In this document: positions 6,101 through 13,137 of the stretch, in pieces
How positions within the stretch are numbered: position 1 is the first letter of the stretch
Layout: each line of letters begins with the position of its first letter
Assembly (NCBI GenBank): GCA_021841725.1
Contig: JAKCEC010000019.1
Coordinates: 1 to 13,678 of the forward strand
DNA: 13,678 bases
Source: Actinomycetes bacterium
GTDB lineage: Bacteria; Actinomycetota; Acidimicrobiia; Acidimicrobiales; RAAP-2
Direction of reading: 5' to 3'
Notes under the pieces: model-generated
Told to the model about the DNA's origin: nothing
Database searches by the model: none
The model's input: the letters and a program-made list of their open reading frames with translations, nothing else
Program-made: the position numbers and the translations under genes

Positions 6101-6883
6101 TCACGCCAGGTAATTGGTCCCGTGCGAGGGCGGCACCGTGAAGCCGTGACGTTCGAGGTCGTGTTCCCAGCGTTTGATCAGCGTTTCGAGGACGTAGACC
6201 CGGGCGAAGTGCTTGTTCTCGCCCGCGACGAGGTCCCAGTGCGCGTGCGCGTGGTCGGTCTCGTCGATCATGTCGCGCACCGCGCGCAGGTAGAGCGGGC
6301 GCAGGGAACGGTTGTGCCAGTCGGCCTCGGTGAGTTTCCACTGCTTGGAGGGGGTGCTGGCGCGGTCGTTGAAGCGACGCAGCTGCTCCTCGTCGGAGAT
6401 GTGCATCCAAAACTTGACCAGGGTCACGCCGTCGTTGACCAGGGCGTCCTCCCACTGGACGATCTCCTTGGCCGACCGGGCGACGGCGTCGGCGTCGATG
6501 AGCTGGTCCACGCGCTCGACCAGGAGGCGTCCGTACCACGAGCGGTCGTAGACGGTCATCTCGCCCTCACCGGGCAGCGACGGGGAGAAGCGCCACAGGA
6601 AGTGGTGGCGCAGTTCCTCGGGCGTGGGGGTCGCGATCGGCACCACGAGCACGTGGCGCGGGTCGAGGCCCGCGGTCAGTCGACGGATCGCTCCGCCCTT
6701 GCCGGCGGCGTCGAAACCCTCGAAGAGCACGATCAGGCCCGGGGCGTGCGCCGCGGGTCCGAGCAGTCCGGCGCTGAAGAGCCGCAAGTGCAGGAGTCGC
6801 TTCTGGGCGGCGGCGATGCGTCGCTCGGACTCCTCGACGCCCATCGTCTGGGAGAGGTCTAAATCGTCGAGGCGGTTGCTCAT
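6101..6883 (-). CDS. ppk2: Polyphosphate kinase 2 (PPK2) family protein
   Basis: The 260-residue product is a single-domain PPK2, which uses polyphosphate to phosphorylate nucleoside mono- or diphosphates (or the reverse) in the cytoplasm. The Walker A loop is FEGFDAAGKGG (54-64, with Lys62). The Walker B/polyphosphate region is VYDRSWYGRLLVERV (111-125, with Asp113). The lid region continues with DEEQLRRFNDR, followed by the C-terminal signature WDLVAGENKHFARVYVLETL. These motifs resemble the catalytic domain of Pap-like (AMP-phosphorylating) PPK2 more than class I enzymes, but subclass is not certain from motifs alone. The ATG is 4 bases after the glycosyltransferase stop, indicating co-transcription, and riboflavin synthase follows after 39 bases. 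Polyphosphate-dependent nucleotide supply is a plausible role; the operon partners do not share an obvious pathway with it. Confidence 0.92.
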   Translation of the reverse strand: MSNRLDDLDLSQTMGVEESERRIAAAQKRLLHLRLFSAGLLGPAAHAPGLIVLFEGFDAAGKGGAIRRLTAGLDPRHVLVVPIATPTPEELRHHFLWRFSPSLPGEGEMTVYDRSWYGRLLVERVDQLIDADAVARSAKEIVQWEDALVNDGVTLVKFWMHISDEEQLRRFNDRASTPSKQWKLTEADWHNRSLRPLYLRAVRDMIDETDHAHAHWDLVAGENKHFARVYVLETLIKRWEHDLERHGFTVPPSHGTNYLA

Positions 6884-6887
6884 GGGC

Positions 6888-8522
6888 CTAGTCTGGCACC
6901 GGCGGACGGTACTGCACGGTGGGCCCGAGCAGGCGCAGGCTCTCCGCGAAATACGGGTCGCGCAGCGAGGCGAAGACGTCCCAGCGTCGTACGAAGAGAT
7001 TGCGGTCGCTCAGGGGGTCGAGCCGCCCCCGACTCGACCCGGCGAAGTGCGTGATCACGACGTCGGGGACCATGACGACGTGGGCCCCGTCAGACTGGCT
7101 GCGCAGGCAGAGGTCGACGTCGTTCATCACGACCGCGAGCTGTTCGTCCATCCCGCCGAGGTCGAGGTAGCGCGCCCGCGAGATCACCTGGACCGCGCCG
7201 GTGACGGCCGCCACGTCGCGTCGCGCCAGCACCCAGTCGTCGTCGACGAGGTAGTTGATGCCCCGGCGCAGGTGTTGGGGATAGGGGGCGATGACGATCC
7301 CGTCGTGCTCGTGCACGTCGTGGCGGTCGAGCAGGGTGGCACCGACCACACTGACGTCGGGCAGCGACGCCACGCCCACCAGTTGCTCGAGCCAATCAGG
7401 GGTGCGCACGACCGTGTCGTTGTTGAGCGTGACGACGTAGTCGGCATTCGAGTGGGCGACGCCGCGGTTGATGATGGCGGCGTAGTTGAAGGGACCGGGG
7501 CAGGGGACCACCCGGTGGGGGGTACGGGCGAAGAACGCGCGCGTGGGCGCCTCGACGGAATCGTTGTCCAAGATCGTGATGGTGAAGTGGGGGTAGCTGC
7601 TGGCCTCCACCGATTCGACGCACTGGCGCAGCAGGTCGGCGCGGTCGCGGGTGGGGATGAGGACGTCGACGGTGGGCCACGGGGTGAGTTGGGGCGACCA
7701 CGTCACCAGCGACGGACGTTCGCCGACGCGGACCCGGGCCGTGACGCCGCGGCGCGCGAGGGCGTCGCTCACGACGCGCACGGTGTCGGCGCCGAGGTCC
7801 GGGTGGTGGCGCTCCTCGGGGGTTCGACCGGGCAGCACCATCGCCACGTGGGCGAAGGTGGCCCGCGACTCGAGGAGACGCAGGTAGAGGTCGTGCTCGG
7901 CGGCGCGACCCGTCGCGGGCCGCAGGCCCCCCACGCGAGCGACCGCGTCGCGGCGCAGGAGGGCGGGACGACCCACCACGTTGTAGCTGAGCTGGGTGTG
8001 GGGCCCGACGACGGGTGCCTTGAGAATCGGAATCGTGGCGAGGTCGCCCACCTCGTCGGCGAAGATCACGTCCGCGTCGCCGCGGCGCGCGTACAGGGCG
8101 CCCGCGGTCGCCCGACGCGCGCCCTCGTCGTCGCGGGTGACCAGGAGCCACTCCTTGGAGGTCGTCAGCGCGACGCGAAACTTCTCGAACAGCTCGTCGG
8201 GGTCGTCGCCGGAGAGGGCGATGAACTCCACGGCGTCGCGGACGTCGTCACCCGACACGCTCGCCGCGCTCGCCGCGACGTAGTTGACGGGAAAGACGCG
8301 CACCGACGCGGGGTCCAGCACCCGCGGCTCGCGCGCGGGCGGACGCAACGCGTCGAAGAGTCGACGCCGCCGGGTGGCGTCCCCTAAGAGGGGGCCCACG
8401 AGACGGGCCAGGCGCGACGAGGAGACTCGTCGGACCTGGCGGTGGAACTCGCGCCAGCGCCGAGCCACCTCACGGGGCGTCGCCGCCCGTTCGTCGAGGT
8501 CGAAGCGCTCAAATGCTGACAC
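6888..8522 (-). CDS. Two-domain family 2 glycosyltransferase
   Basis: The 544-residue product has two GT-A-like units. The C-terminal unit (about 284-495) looks catalytic: VDVLIPTRDRADLLRQCVES opens it, NNDT (367-370) stands at the DxD position, GAVQVISRARYLDLGGMDE follows, and MNDVDLCLR (466-474) matches the EDxDLxLR acceptor/base motif. The N-terminal unit (about 100-235) begins where the second half of a GT2 domain would, with LLVTRDDE (126-133) replacing the usual LDADDE. It continues with DADVIFADE, YNVVGRPALLRRDAVARVGG and EHDLYLRLLE, so it seems to have lost its nucleotide-binding half. Such tandem proteins are typically annotated as rhamnosyl or O-antigen/capsule transferases, acting on the cytoplasmic side of the membrane; donor and acceptor are unknown. 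The GTG at 8522 is supported by AAAGG (8532-8528) with a 5-base spacer. It is the first gene of the leftward operon. Confidence 0.88.
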   Translation of the reverse strand: MSAFERFDLDERAATPREVARRWREFHRQVRRVSSSRLARLVGPLLGDATRRRRLFDALRPPAREPRVLDPASVRVFPVNYVAASAASVSGDDVRDAVEFIALSGDDPDELFEKFRVALTTSKEWLLVTRDDEGARRATAGALYARRGDADVIFADEVGDLATIPILKAPVVGPHTQLSYNVVGRPALLRRDAVARVGGLRPATGRAAEHDLYLRLLESRATFAHVAMVLPGRTPEERHHPDLGADTVRVVSDALARRGVTARVRVGERPSLVTWSPQLTPWPTVDVLIPTRDRADLLRQCVESVEASSYPHFTITILDNDSVEAPTRAFFARTPHRVVPCPGPFNYAAIINRGVAHSNADYVVTLNNDTVVRTPDWLEQLVGVASLPDVSVVGATLLDRHDVHEHDGIVIAPYPQHLRRGINYLVDDDWVLARRDVAAVTGAVQVISRARYLDLGGMDEQLAVVMNDVDLCLRSQSDGAHVVMVPDVVITHFAGSSRGRLDPLSDRNLFVRRWDVFASLRDPYFAESLRLLGPTVQYRPPVPD

Positions 8523-8527
8523 GACGA

Positions 8528-8532
8528 CCTTT
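8528..8532 (-). promoter_or_regulatory. Shine-Dalgarno (AAAGG) deciding the glycosyltransferase GTG start
   Basis: AAAGG lies 5 bases upstream of the GTG start codon at 8522 on the minus strand and supports that start. Confidence 0.5.
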
Positions 8533-8567
8533 CGCTGCCTCGTTCGGTCACGGCCCGAATGGTTGAC

Positions 8568-8573
8568 ATTTTA
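8568..8573 (-). promoter_or_regulatory. Candidate -10 (TAAAAT) for the leftward operon
   Basis: On the minus strand TAAAAT differs from TATAAT at one position and lies about 45 bases before the glycosyltransferase start, leaving a short leader with the AAAGG ribosome site. No matching -35 is visible at 16-18 bases upstream. On the opposite strand a TTGACA (8563-8568) overlaps it, but has no -10 at normal distance. Confidence 0.25.
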
Positions 8574-8601
8574 CTCGGTCGGGTGGGTGCGCGACGGGGC
8601 C

Positions 8602-8687
8602 CCAAATTCACGCGATCGAGATTGATTTGGCCCTCACGGGTTCGCGGCGGCGGCTATGTTGTTGCCAATTTGAGAATTTCCTAATTG
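8602..8687. promoter_or_regulatory. Divergent control region with AT-rich patch and two short inverted repeats
   Basis: The 194-base gap between the divergent glycosyltransferase and APC permease genes contains the most AT-rich stretch in the window (about 8655-8700). Two dyads are visible: CCAAAT (8602-8607) with ATTTGG (8625-8630), 17 bases apart; and CAATT (8666-8670) with AATTG (8683-8687), 12 bases apart. TATGTT (8655-8660) is a possible -10 for the permease but has no clear -35. The arms are short, so chance occurrence in AT-rich sequence is possible. Confidence 0.3.
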
Positions 8688-8704
8688 AAGGTGATATCCA
8701 ACAG

Positions 8705-8711
8705 AAAGAGG
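8705..8711 (+). promoter_or_regulatory. Shine-Dalgarno (AAAGAGG) deciding the permease start
   Basis: AAAGAGG stands 5 bases before GTG 8717. It settles the start there rather than at the TTG 90 bases upstream (8627), whose extension contains Arg- and Cys-rich sequence unlike the family. Confidence 0.65.
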
Positions 8712-8716
8712 CCGTT

Positions 8717-10210
8717 GTGTCTGAAACCGTTGTTCCCAGCTCTTCGAGTGCCCACGAGCATTCACTGAAATCGGGGGTCCTCGGACTCTTCGATTCCGCG
8801 ATCATGGGCATCGCGGGTTCCGCACCCGCGTATTCAATCTCGGCCACGACCCTCTTCCTCTTCGCGGCGGTGGGCGTGGGGGGCGCGGCGTCGCTGCTCT
8901 ACTGCGGGTTCTTCATGTTCGGCATCGTCTTCGCGTTCAACTATCTTTCAAAATCCGAGTCGAGTGCCGGGGCGACCTACTCGTGGGTGCGGCGTGCCCT
9001 GCACCCCTTCCTCGGGTACATGGCGGGATGGGCGTTGATCGTCTCCGCGCTGATCTTCATGGTCATCGCCACGTTCCCGGCCGGTTCCAACGTCCTCGAC
9101 ATCGTGCGACCCTCGCTCGCGTCGAACAAGACCCTGATCACCGTCCTCGGCGCGGCCTTCTTCTTGTCGATGGTGTGGGCGGTGGCCGCGGGGGTCACCG
9201 TGACGGTCAAGATCCAGATCATCATGTCGAGTATCGAGATCGCCCTGTTGTTGCTCTTCGCCGGACTCGCCCTGTTCCATTCGCACAAGCTGGGGGCGCC
9301 CTTCTCGTGGAGCTGGTTCTCGCCCAACGTGTTCAAGACCTCCTCGGGAAATACCTTCTTCGCGGGGGCGCTGCTCTCGGCCTTCTACTACTGGGGCTGG
9401 GACGTGACGGCCAACCTGAACGAGGAGACCAAGTACGGGCCCTCGGAGGGAAACCAGCGGGTCCCGATGTCGACCTCGGGCCTGGGGGGCATCCTCGGCA
9501 CCATCGTCGTGTTCTTGTTGTTCGAGATCTTCACCATCGGTTCGACGATGGTGATCCCGGCGAAGGACATGGGTTCGAATTCGCCGTACTCCGCGGACAT
9601 CTTGGCGCACTTGGGTCAACTGGTCGCCCCGGGGTGGTTCGGCAAGCTCATCGTGGTGGGCGTGCTGCTCTCCACGGTGGCGACCCTCGAGACCACGCTG
9701 ATCCAGGTCACGCGCACGATGTTCTCGATGGGCCGTGACAAGACGCTGCCCGAGGCGCTGGGGCGTGTGCACCCGGCGCGGCGCACCCCGATCGTCTCGA
9801 CCATGGTGGTCACGGTGATCTCCCTGGCGCTCTTCGTGGGTTCGCAGTACATCGGGTCGGTCTACAACATCCTCCAAGACGGCTACTCGGCGATCGGCAT
9901 CCAGATCTGCATCTACTACGCGTTGGCCGGTTTCTCGGTCCTCGTCCTGTACCGACGCCAGCTCTTGAAGTCGGTGAAGAACTTCATCTTCATGGGTCTG
10001 TGGCCGCTGTTGGGCGCGATCTTCATGACCGTCGTCTTCTTCAAGGTCCTCCCGGGACTCAACACCACGACCAAGGTCGTGGGGCTGGGTTCCATGGCGC
10101 TGGGTCTGGTGCCGATGGTGTGGTACTGGTTGAAGAAGGCACCGTACTTCGAGATGCCCGCCAAGGAGGACCGTCACGCCATCCTCTTGGAGATCGAGCA
10201 GAACCTGTAG
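8717..10210 (+). CDS. APC-superfamily amino acid permease
   Basis: The 497-residue inner-membrane protein should import an amino acid or related compound by secondary transport. After a polar N-terminus (about 20 residues, Ser/Glu-rich), the first helix region reads VLGLFDSAIMGIAGSAPAYSI, the glycine-rich unwound helix typical of APC transporters. SAGATYSWVRRALHPFLGYMAGW (split: SAGATYSWV, then RRALHPFLGYMAGW) at about 83-105 matches the conserved helix 2-3 loop. Further hydrophobic segments bring the total to about 12 helices. FYYWGWDVTANLNEET (about 227-242) corresponds to the conserved helix 6 region. The C-terminus ends with a polar cytoplasmic tail. Substrate is not predictable. The gene is transcribed alone: the glycosyltransferase operon diverges from it and the MFS gene converges on it through a hairpin. 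Codon use (GTC/CTC/TTC, frequent TTG) is like its neighbours. Confidence 0.9.
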   Translation: MSETVVPSSSSAHEHSLKSGVLGLFDSAIMGIAGSAPAYSISATTLFLFAAVGVGGAASLLYCGFFMFGIVFAFNYLSKSESSAGATYSWVRRALHPFLGYMAGWALIVSALIFMVIATFPAGSNVLDIVRPSLASNKTLITVLGAAFFLSMVWAVAAGVTVTVKIQIIMSSIEIALLLLFAGLALFHSHKLGAPFSWSWFSPNVFKTSSGNTFFAGALLSAFYYWGWDVTANLNEETKYGPSEGNQRVPMSTSGLGGILGTIVVFLLFEIFTIGSTMVIPAKDMGSNSPYSADILAHLGQLVAPGWFGKLIVVGVLLSTVATLETTLIQVTRTMFSMGRDKTLPEALGRVHPARRTPIVSTMVVTVISLALFVGSQYIGSVYNILQDGYSAIGIQICIYYALAGFSVLVLYRRQLLKSVKNFIFMGLWPLLGAIFMTVVFFKVLPGLNTTTKVVGLGSMALGLVPMVWYWLKKAPYFEMPAKEDRHAILLEIEQNL

Positions 10211-10212
10211 GG

Positions 10213-10250
10213 GAGCGGGGCCCGTCGCGCACGAGGCGGGCCCCTCGCTC
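10213..10250. terminator. GC-rich hairpin between convergent permease genes
   Basis: The left arm GAGCG+GGGCCCG (10213-10224) pairs with CGGGCCC+CGCTC (10237-10243 and 10246-10250), with a 2-base bulge on the right arm and a loop that can add TCG/CGA. It sits between the APC stop (10210) and the MFS stop (10249), overlapping the latter, so it could end transcription from both sides. There is no T-tract on either side, so it is either a non-canonical GC-rich terminator of the actinobacterial kind or an mRNA 3'-end stabiliser. Confidence 0.55.
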
Positions 10251-11421
10251 ACCCCGGGGTGACGAATCGACGGATGTGGGCGAAGAGCGCCAGGTCCAGC
10301 GCGGCCAGCGCGGCGAAGGCGTAGGGGATGGCGTGGGTGCCGAAGTGCGCGACGAGGAAACTCACGCCCCCCGGGCCGATGACGCCCCCCGACATCATGG
10401 CGAACAAGACGAAGGTCACACCGTCGCTGTCGTGGGGGAGGAGTCGGGTGAACCAGACCAGGCCCATCGGGAAGACGGAGGCCAGGATGAGGCCGAGCAG
10501 CGGGTAGCTGACCAGGGCCACGCGGTTCGACGTGGCCGCCAGGTCGGCCACCACCGCGAGGGCGAGACCACCGAGGATGAGGCGCTGGGCGCTGAGGACG
10601 CGGTGCAGCGCACCCCCGAGACTCCGACCCAGGGTCATGCCGACCCAGAACCCCGCGGTCACGACGCTCCCGACCGAGGGGGAGTAGCCACCGCGCTGGA
10701 GTTGGGCCGACATCCAACCCGACGCGCTGGTCTCCAGGGCCACGTAGACGACGTAGGCCGCGACGAACGACGCGATGATGGACCAGCGCGCCGTCGCGGG
10801 GGCGTCGCGGCGACGCGCGTGTTCCCCGGTGGCCAGGGCCGGGGCGTGTACTCCCGCGTTGAACGTGGTGAGGCTCACCGCGATGACGGCGACGCCGACC
10901 AGGACGGCGGCGAAATTACCCGGGTGCACGACGACCAGGAGGAGCGGGCTGATGACCGCCCCGAGACCGTAGCCGGCGTTCACGATGCTGAGTCGATGCG
11001 CTCGACCCGAGGCGCCGGTGCGCGAGAGCAGCACGTTGATGCTCATGTCGAGGGCGCCGAAGCCCACGCCGAGCAGGAAGATACTGGCGAGGAATATCGG
11101 CCAGGCGTGTACCAGACCCGAGCAGAGGCTGCCCGCCGCAACGGTGATCAGCGACGCCGACAGGACGCGTCGACCCGTGGAGTGGCCGAGCCCCCAACGG
11201 CCCGGCACCACGCCGATCAACCCACCGACGAAGTAGACGCTCACGACTTCGCCCGCGCGCGGCAGGGACACCGCGAAGTGGTGTGAGAAAGTGACCAGCA
11301 GCGGCCCGAACAGTGCCGACGTCGCGCCGAGCAGAATGAAGGCGCTCGTCAAGTTACTCAGGGCCAGGGTGGTGAGCTCGACCTGGGTCGACGCGGCGAG
11401 TGGCGGGGGCGCTGAGGACAC
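10249..11421 (-). CDS. Major facilitator superfamily permease
   Basis: The 390-residue product has about 12 hydrophobic segments in two six-helix halves separated by a charged loop (around GEHARRRDAPATARW). Motif-like stretches include VYFVGGLIGVVPGRWGLG in the first half, GVGFGALDMSINVLL and NAGYGLGAVISPLLL in the middle, and GFWVGMTLGRSLGGALH in the second half, the last repeating the motif A position. The pattern GALDMSINVLL...GYGLGAVISP recalls sugar/FHS-like and YbjJ-like MFS proteins, but the substrate is unknown. The frame opens at 11529, but the GTG at 11421 is preceded by AAGGAG with a 5-base spacer and gives a normal MFS N-terminus, while the upstream 36 residues are Pro/Arg-rich. 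It converges on the APC permease and diverges from the ATP-grasp gene. Confidence 0.88.
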   Translation of the reverse strand: MSSAPPPLAASTQVELTTLALSNLTSAFILLGATSALFGPLLVTFSHHFAVSLPRAGEVVSVYFVGGLIGVVPGRWGLGHSTGRRVLSASLITVAAGSLCSGLVHAWPIFLASIFLLGVGFGALDMSINVLLSRTGASGRAHRLSIVNAGYGLGAVISPLLLVVVHPGNFAAVLVGVAVIAVSLTTFNAGVHAPALATGEHARRRDAPATARWSIIASFVAAYVVYVALETSASGWMSAQLQRGGYSPSVGSVVTAGFWVGMTLGRSLGGALHRVLSAQRLILGGLALAVVADLAATSNRVALVSYPLLGLILASVFPMGLVWFTRLLPHDSDGVTFVLFAMMSGGVIGPGGVSFLVAHFGTHAIPYAFAALAALDLALFAHIRRFVTPG

Positions 11422-11426
11422 GATCT

Positions 11427-11432
11427 CTCCTT
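11427..11432 (-). promoter_or_regulatory. Strong Shine-Dalgarno (AAGGAG) deciding the MFS start
   Basis: AAGGAG on the minus strand with 5 bases (AGATC) before GTG 11421 is the best ribosome-binding site in the window and rejects the longer reading from 11529. Confidence 0.75.
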
Positions 11433-11538
11433 GGGGGCGGTCCTCGATGGTACTCCCCGACCGGCGGGCCCTCGGTGCGGGTCCGTCGTCGGGGCGCGTC
11501 GCCCCGGGCGGTCGCGCCGGCTGGTTCATCGAGGGCGC

Positions 11539-11560
11539 GCGGTTACATCGCCGTTACCGC
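11539..11560. promoter_or_regulatory. 22-base imperfect palindrome upstream of the ATP-grasp gene
   Basis: GCGGTTAC (11539-11546) and GTTACCGC (11553-11560), separated by ATCGCC, are complementary except for one central pair. The same stretch also reads as two direct GTTAC copies 11 bases apart, so they face the same side of the helix. It is centred about 52 bases before the ATG at 11602 and about 128 bases before the divergent MFS start. An operator for the ATP-grasp/alpha-E operon is a reasonable inference; the regulator is unknown. Confidence 0.35.
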
Positions 11561-11589
11561 CTAGAAACGTGGCGGACACACTCGCGTCG

Positions 11590-11595
11590 TAGGTT
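11590..11595 (+). promoter_or_regulatory. Candidate -10 (TAGGTT) for a leaderless ATP-grasp transcript
   Basis: TAGGTT fits TANNNT and lies 6 bases before ATG 11602 with no good Shine-Dalgarno between, consistent with a leaderless start. If so, the in-frame GTG at 11596 would fall upstream of the transcript. No -35 box is clear. Confidence 0.3.
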
Positions 11596-11601
11596 GTGAG
11601 A

Positions 11602-13137
11602 ATGGGAGTCGCCTTCGAAGATGATGCGTCGGGCGCGTGGAACGAGATGTTCTCGTCCCCGGGTCAACCGCGGCCTATCTACGAGCGGCTCCTCGCCGAT
11701 CTCAACGCCTACCAACCCCAAGAACTCCACCAGCGCGCCGAGCAACTCGCGCGGACCTTCATCGACCGCGGCGTCACCTTCGCCCACAGTGGTGAGGAGC
11801 GGCCCTTCCCGCTCGACCTGGTGCCGCGCATCCTCGGGGCCCTGGAGTGGGATCGCCTCGCGCGCGGCATCGCCCAGCGGGTCCTCGCCCTCGAGGCGTT
11901 CCTCGCCGACGTCTACGGTGACGGACGCATCTTCGACGAGGGGTTGATGCCGCGTCGCGCGGTGACGTCGAGCCCCCACTTCACCCGGGCGGCCTTCGGT
12001 ATCGCGCCGCCCAACGGCGTTCGCATTGCGGTGGCCGGGATCGACCTCGTCCGCGACGAACACGGTAACTTCTGCGTGCTCGAGGACAATGTGCGGATCC
12101 CCTCGGGCGTGAGTTACGTCATCGAGAACCGTCGCGCCATGACCCAGGCGTTCTCCGCCCTCTTCTCGGATCACCGCGTGCACCCGGTGGACTCCTACCC
12201 CTCGCGGCTCTTCGCGGCGCTCCTGGCCGCGGCGCCCGTCAAGGCGGTGGACCCCGTGATCGTGGTGTTGAGTCCCGGGGTGTTCAACGCCGCCTACTTC
12301 GAGCACGTGCTGCTGGCGCGCATGATGGGCGTGGAGTTGGTGGAGGGCCGCGACCTAGTGTGTCGCTCGAATCACGTGTACATGCGCACGACGAACGGCG
12401 AGCGCGCGGTGCACGTGATCTACCGTCGCGTCGACGACGACTGGCTCGATCCGCTGCAGTTCCGCCCCGACACCGTCATCGGGGTGGCGGGGGTGGTGAA
12501 CGCCGCGCGCGCGGGCCACGTGGTGATCTCCAACGGCATCGGTAACGGCGTGGCCGACGACAAGTTGATCTACACCTACGTCCCCGCGTTCATCCGCTTC
12601 TACCTGGGCCAGAAGCCCCTCCTCGACAACGTCGAGACCTACCGACTCGAAGACGACGAGGCGCGCGCCGAGGTGCTCGGCCACCTCGAACGCTACGTGG
12701 TCAAACCCGTCGACGGTTCGGGGGGCAAGGGCATCGTCATCGGCCCGGCGGCCACCAAGGCCGAGCTCAAGAGCCTGCACCGGGCGGTCAGCGCGTCACC
12801 GCGCAGCTACATCGCCCAGCGCCCGGTCGCCCTCTCCACGCACCCCACCCTGGTGAACGACACCATCGCCCCGCGTCACATCGACCTGCGACCTTTCGCG
12901 GTGAACGACGGCGAGGAGGTGTGGGTGCTCCCCGGCGGCCTCACCCGCGTGGCACTCGGGGCCGGGGACCTCATCGTCAACTCCTCGCGCGGTGGGGGGT
13001 CCAAGGACACTTGGGTCCTCAATGACGAGGCGATACCCTACCGCGGCGCGGTGCCGCCCGCGAGTGCGCGTTCGCGGCGCTACGCGGCGCCCCCGCGCCA
13101 AAACGACGAGTACGTCGTGGAGCAGGGCGAACAGTGA
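11602..13137 (+). CDS. Circularly permuted type 2 ATP-grasp protein (COG2308 family)
   Basis: The 511-residue product belongs to the circularly permuted ATP-grasp group (formerly DUF404/DUF407), predicted ATP-dependent carboxylate-amine ligases. Family signatures are in order: LEDNVRIPSGVSYVIENR (160-177), YRRVDDDWLDPL (274-285), NGIGNGVADDK (311-321), the ATP-binding loop VVKPVDGSGGKGIVIGP (366-382), YIAQ (403-406), RHIDLRPFAV (425-434), then GGLTRVALGAGDLIVNSSRG (445-464) followed by GGSKDTWVL. Length is usual for the family. The ATG at 11602 is chosen; an in-frame GTG lies at 11596 and cannot be excluded. Its stop overlaps the alpha-E gene as GTGA, indicating coupled translation. By published comparative genomics (Iyer, Aravind and co-workers on amidoligases), this pair often travels with a transglutaminase-like gene and is predicted to make or attach a peptide; the actual substrate is unknown. 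Confidence 0.92.
   Translation: MGVAFEDDASGAWNEMFSSPGQPRPIYERLLADLNAYQPQELHQRAEQLARTFIDRGVTFAHSGEERPFPLDLVPRILGALEWDRLARGIAQRVLALEAFLADVYGDGRIFDEGLMPRRAVTSSPHFTRAAFGIAPPNGVRIAVAGIDLVRDEHGNFCVLEDNVRIPSGVSYVIENRRAMTQAFSALFSDHRVHPVDSYPSRLFAALLAAAPVKAVDPVIVVLSPGVFNAAYFEHVLLARMMGVELVEGRDLVCRSNHVYMRTTNGERAVHVIYRRVDDDWLDPLQFRPDTVIGVAGVVNAARAGHVVISNGIGNGVADDKLIYTYVPAFIRFYLGQKPLLDNVETYRLEDDEARAEVLGHLERYVVKPVDGSGGKGIVIGPAATKAELKSLHRAVSASPRSYIAQRPVALSTHPTLVNDTIAPRHIDLRPFAVNDGEEVWVLPGGLTRVALGAGDLIVNSSRGGGSKDTWVLNDEAIPYRGAVPPASARSRRYAAPPRQNDEYVVEQGEQ

Noticed and set aside
6624..8387. 587-codon plus-strand frame over PPK2 and glycosyltransferase
   Set aside because: It shadows genes with clear catalytic motifs on the other strand; no domain seen.
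8563..8568. TTGACA as a -35 box for the APC permease
   Set aside because: No -10-like sequence occurs 16-18 bases downstream on the plus strand; the region there is GC-rich.
8627..8716. TTG start and 30-residue extension of the APC permease
   Set aside because: The extension is Arg- and Cys-rich and falls in the AT-rich control region; GTG 8717 has AAAGAGG at 5-base spacing.
8948..10717. 589-codon antisense frame across the APC permease and the MFS end
   Set aside because: It spans two well-supported genes in opposite orientations and is Arg/His/Asp-rich low-complexity protein, typical of a shadow frame.
10000..11286. 428-codon plus-strand frame over the MFS gene
   Set aside because: Extreme Arg/Asp/Gly content without hydrophobic core; the minus-strand MFS frame has membrane helices and a strong ribosome site.
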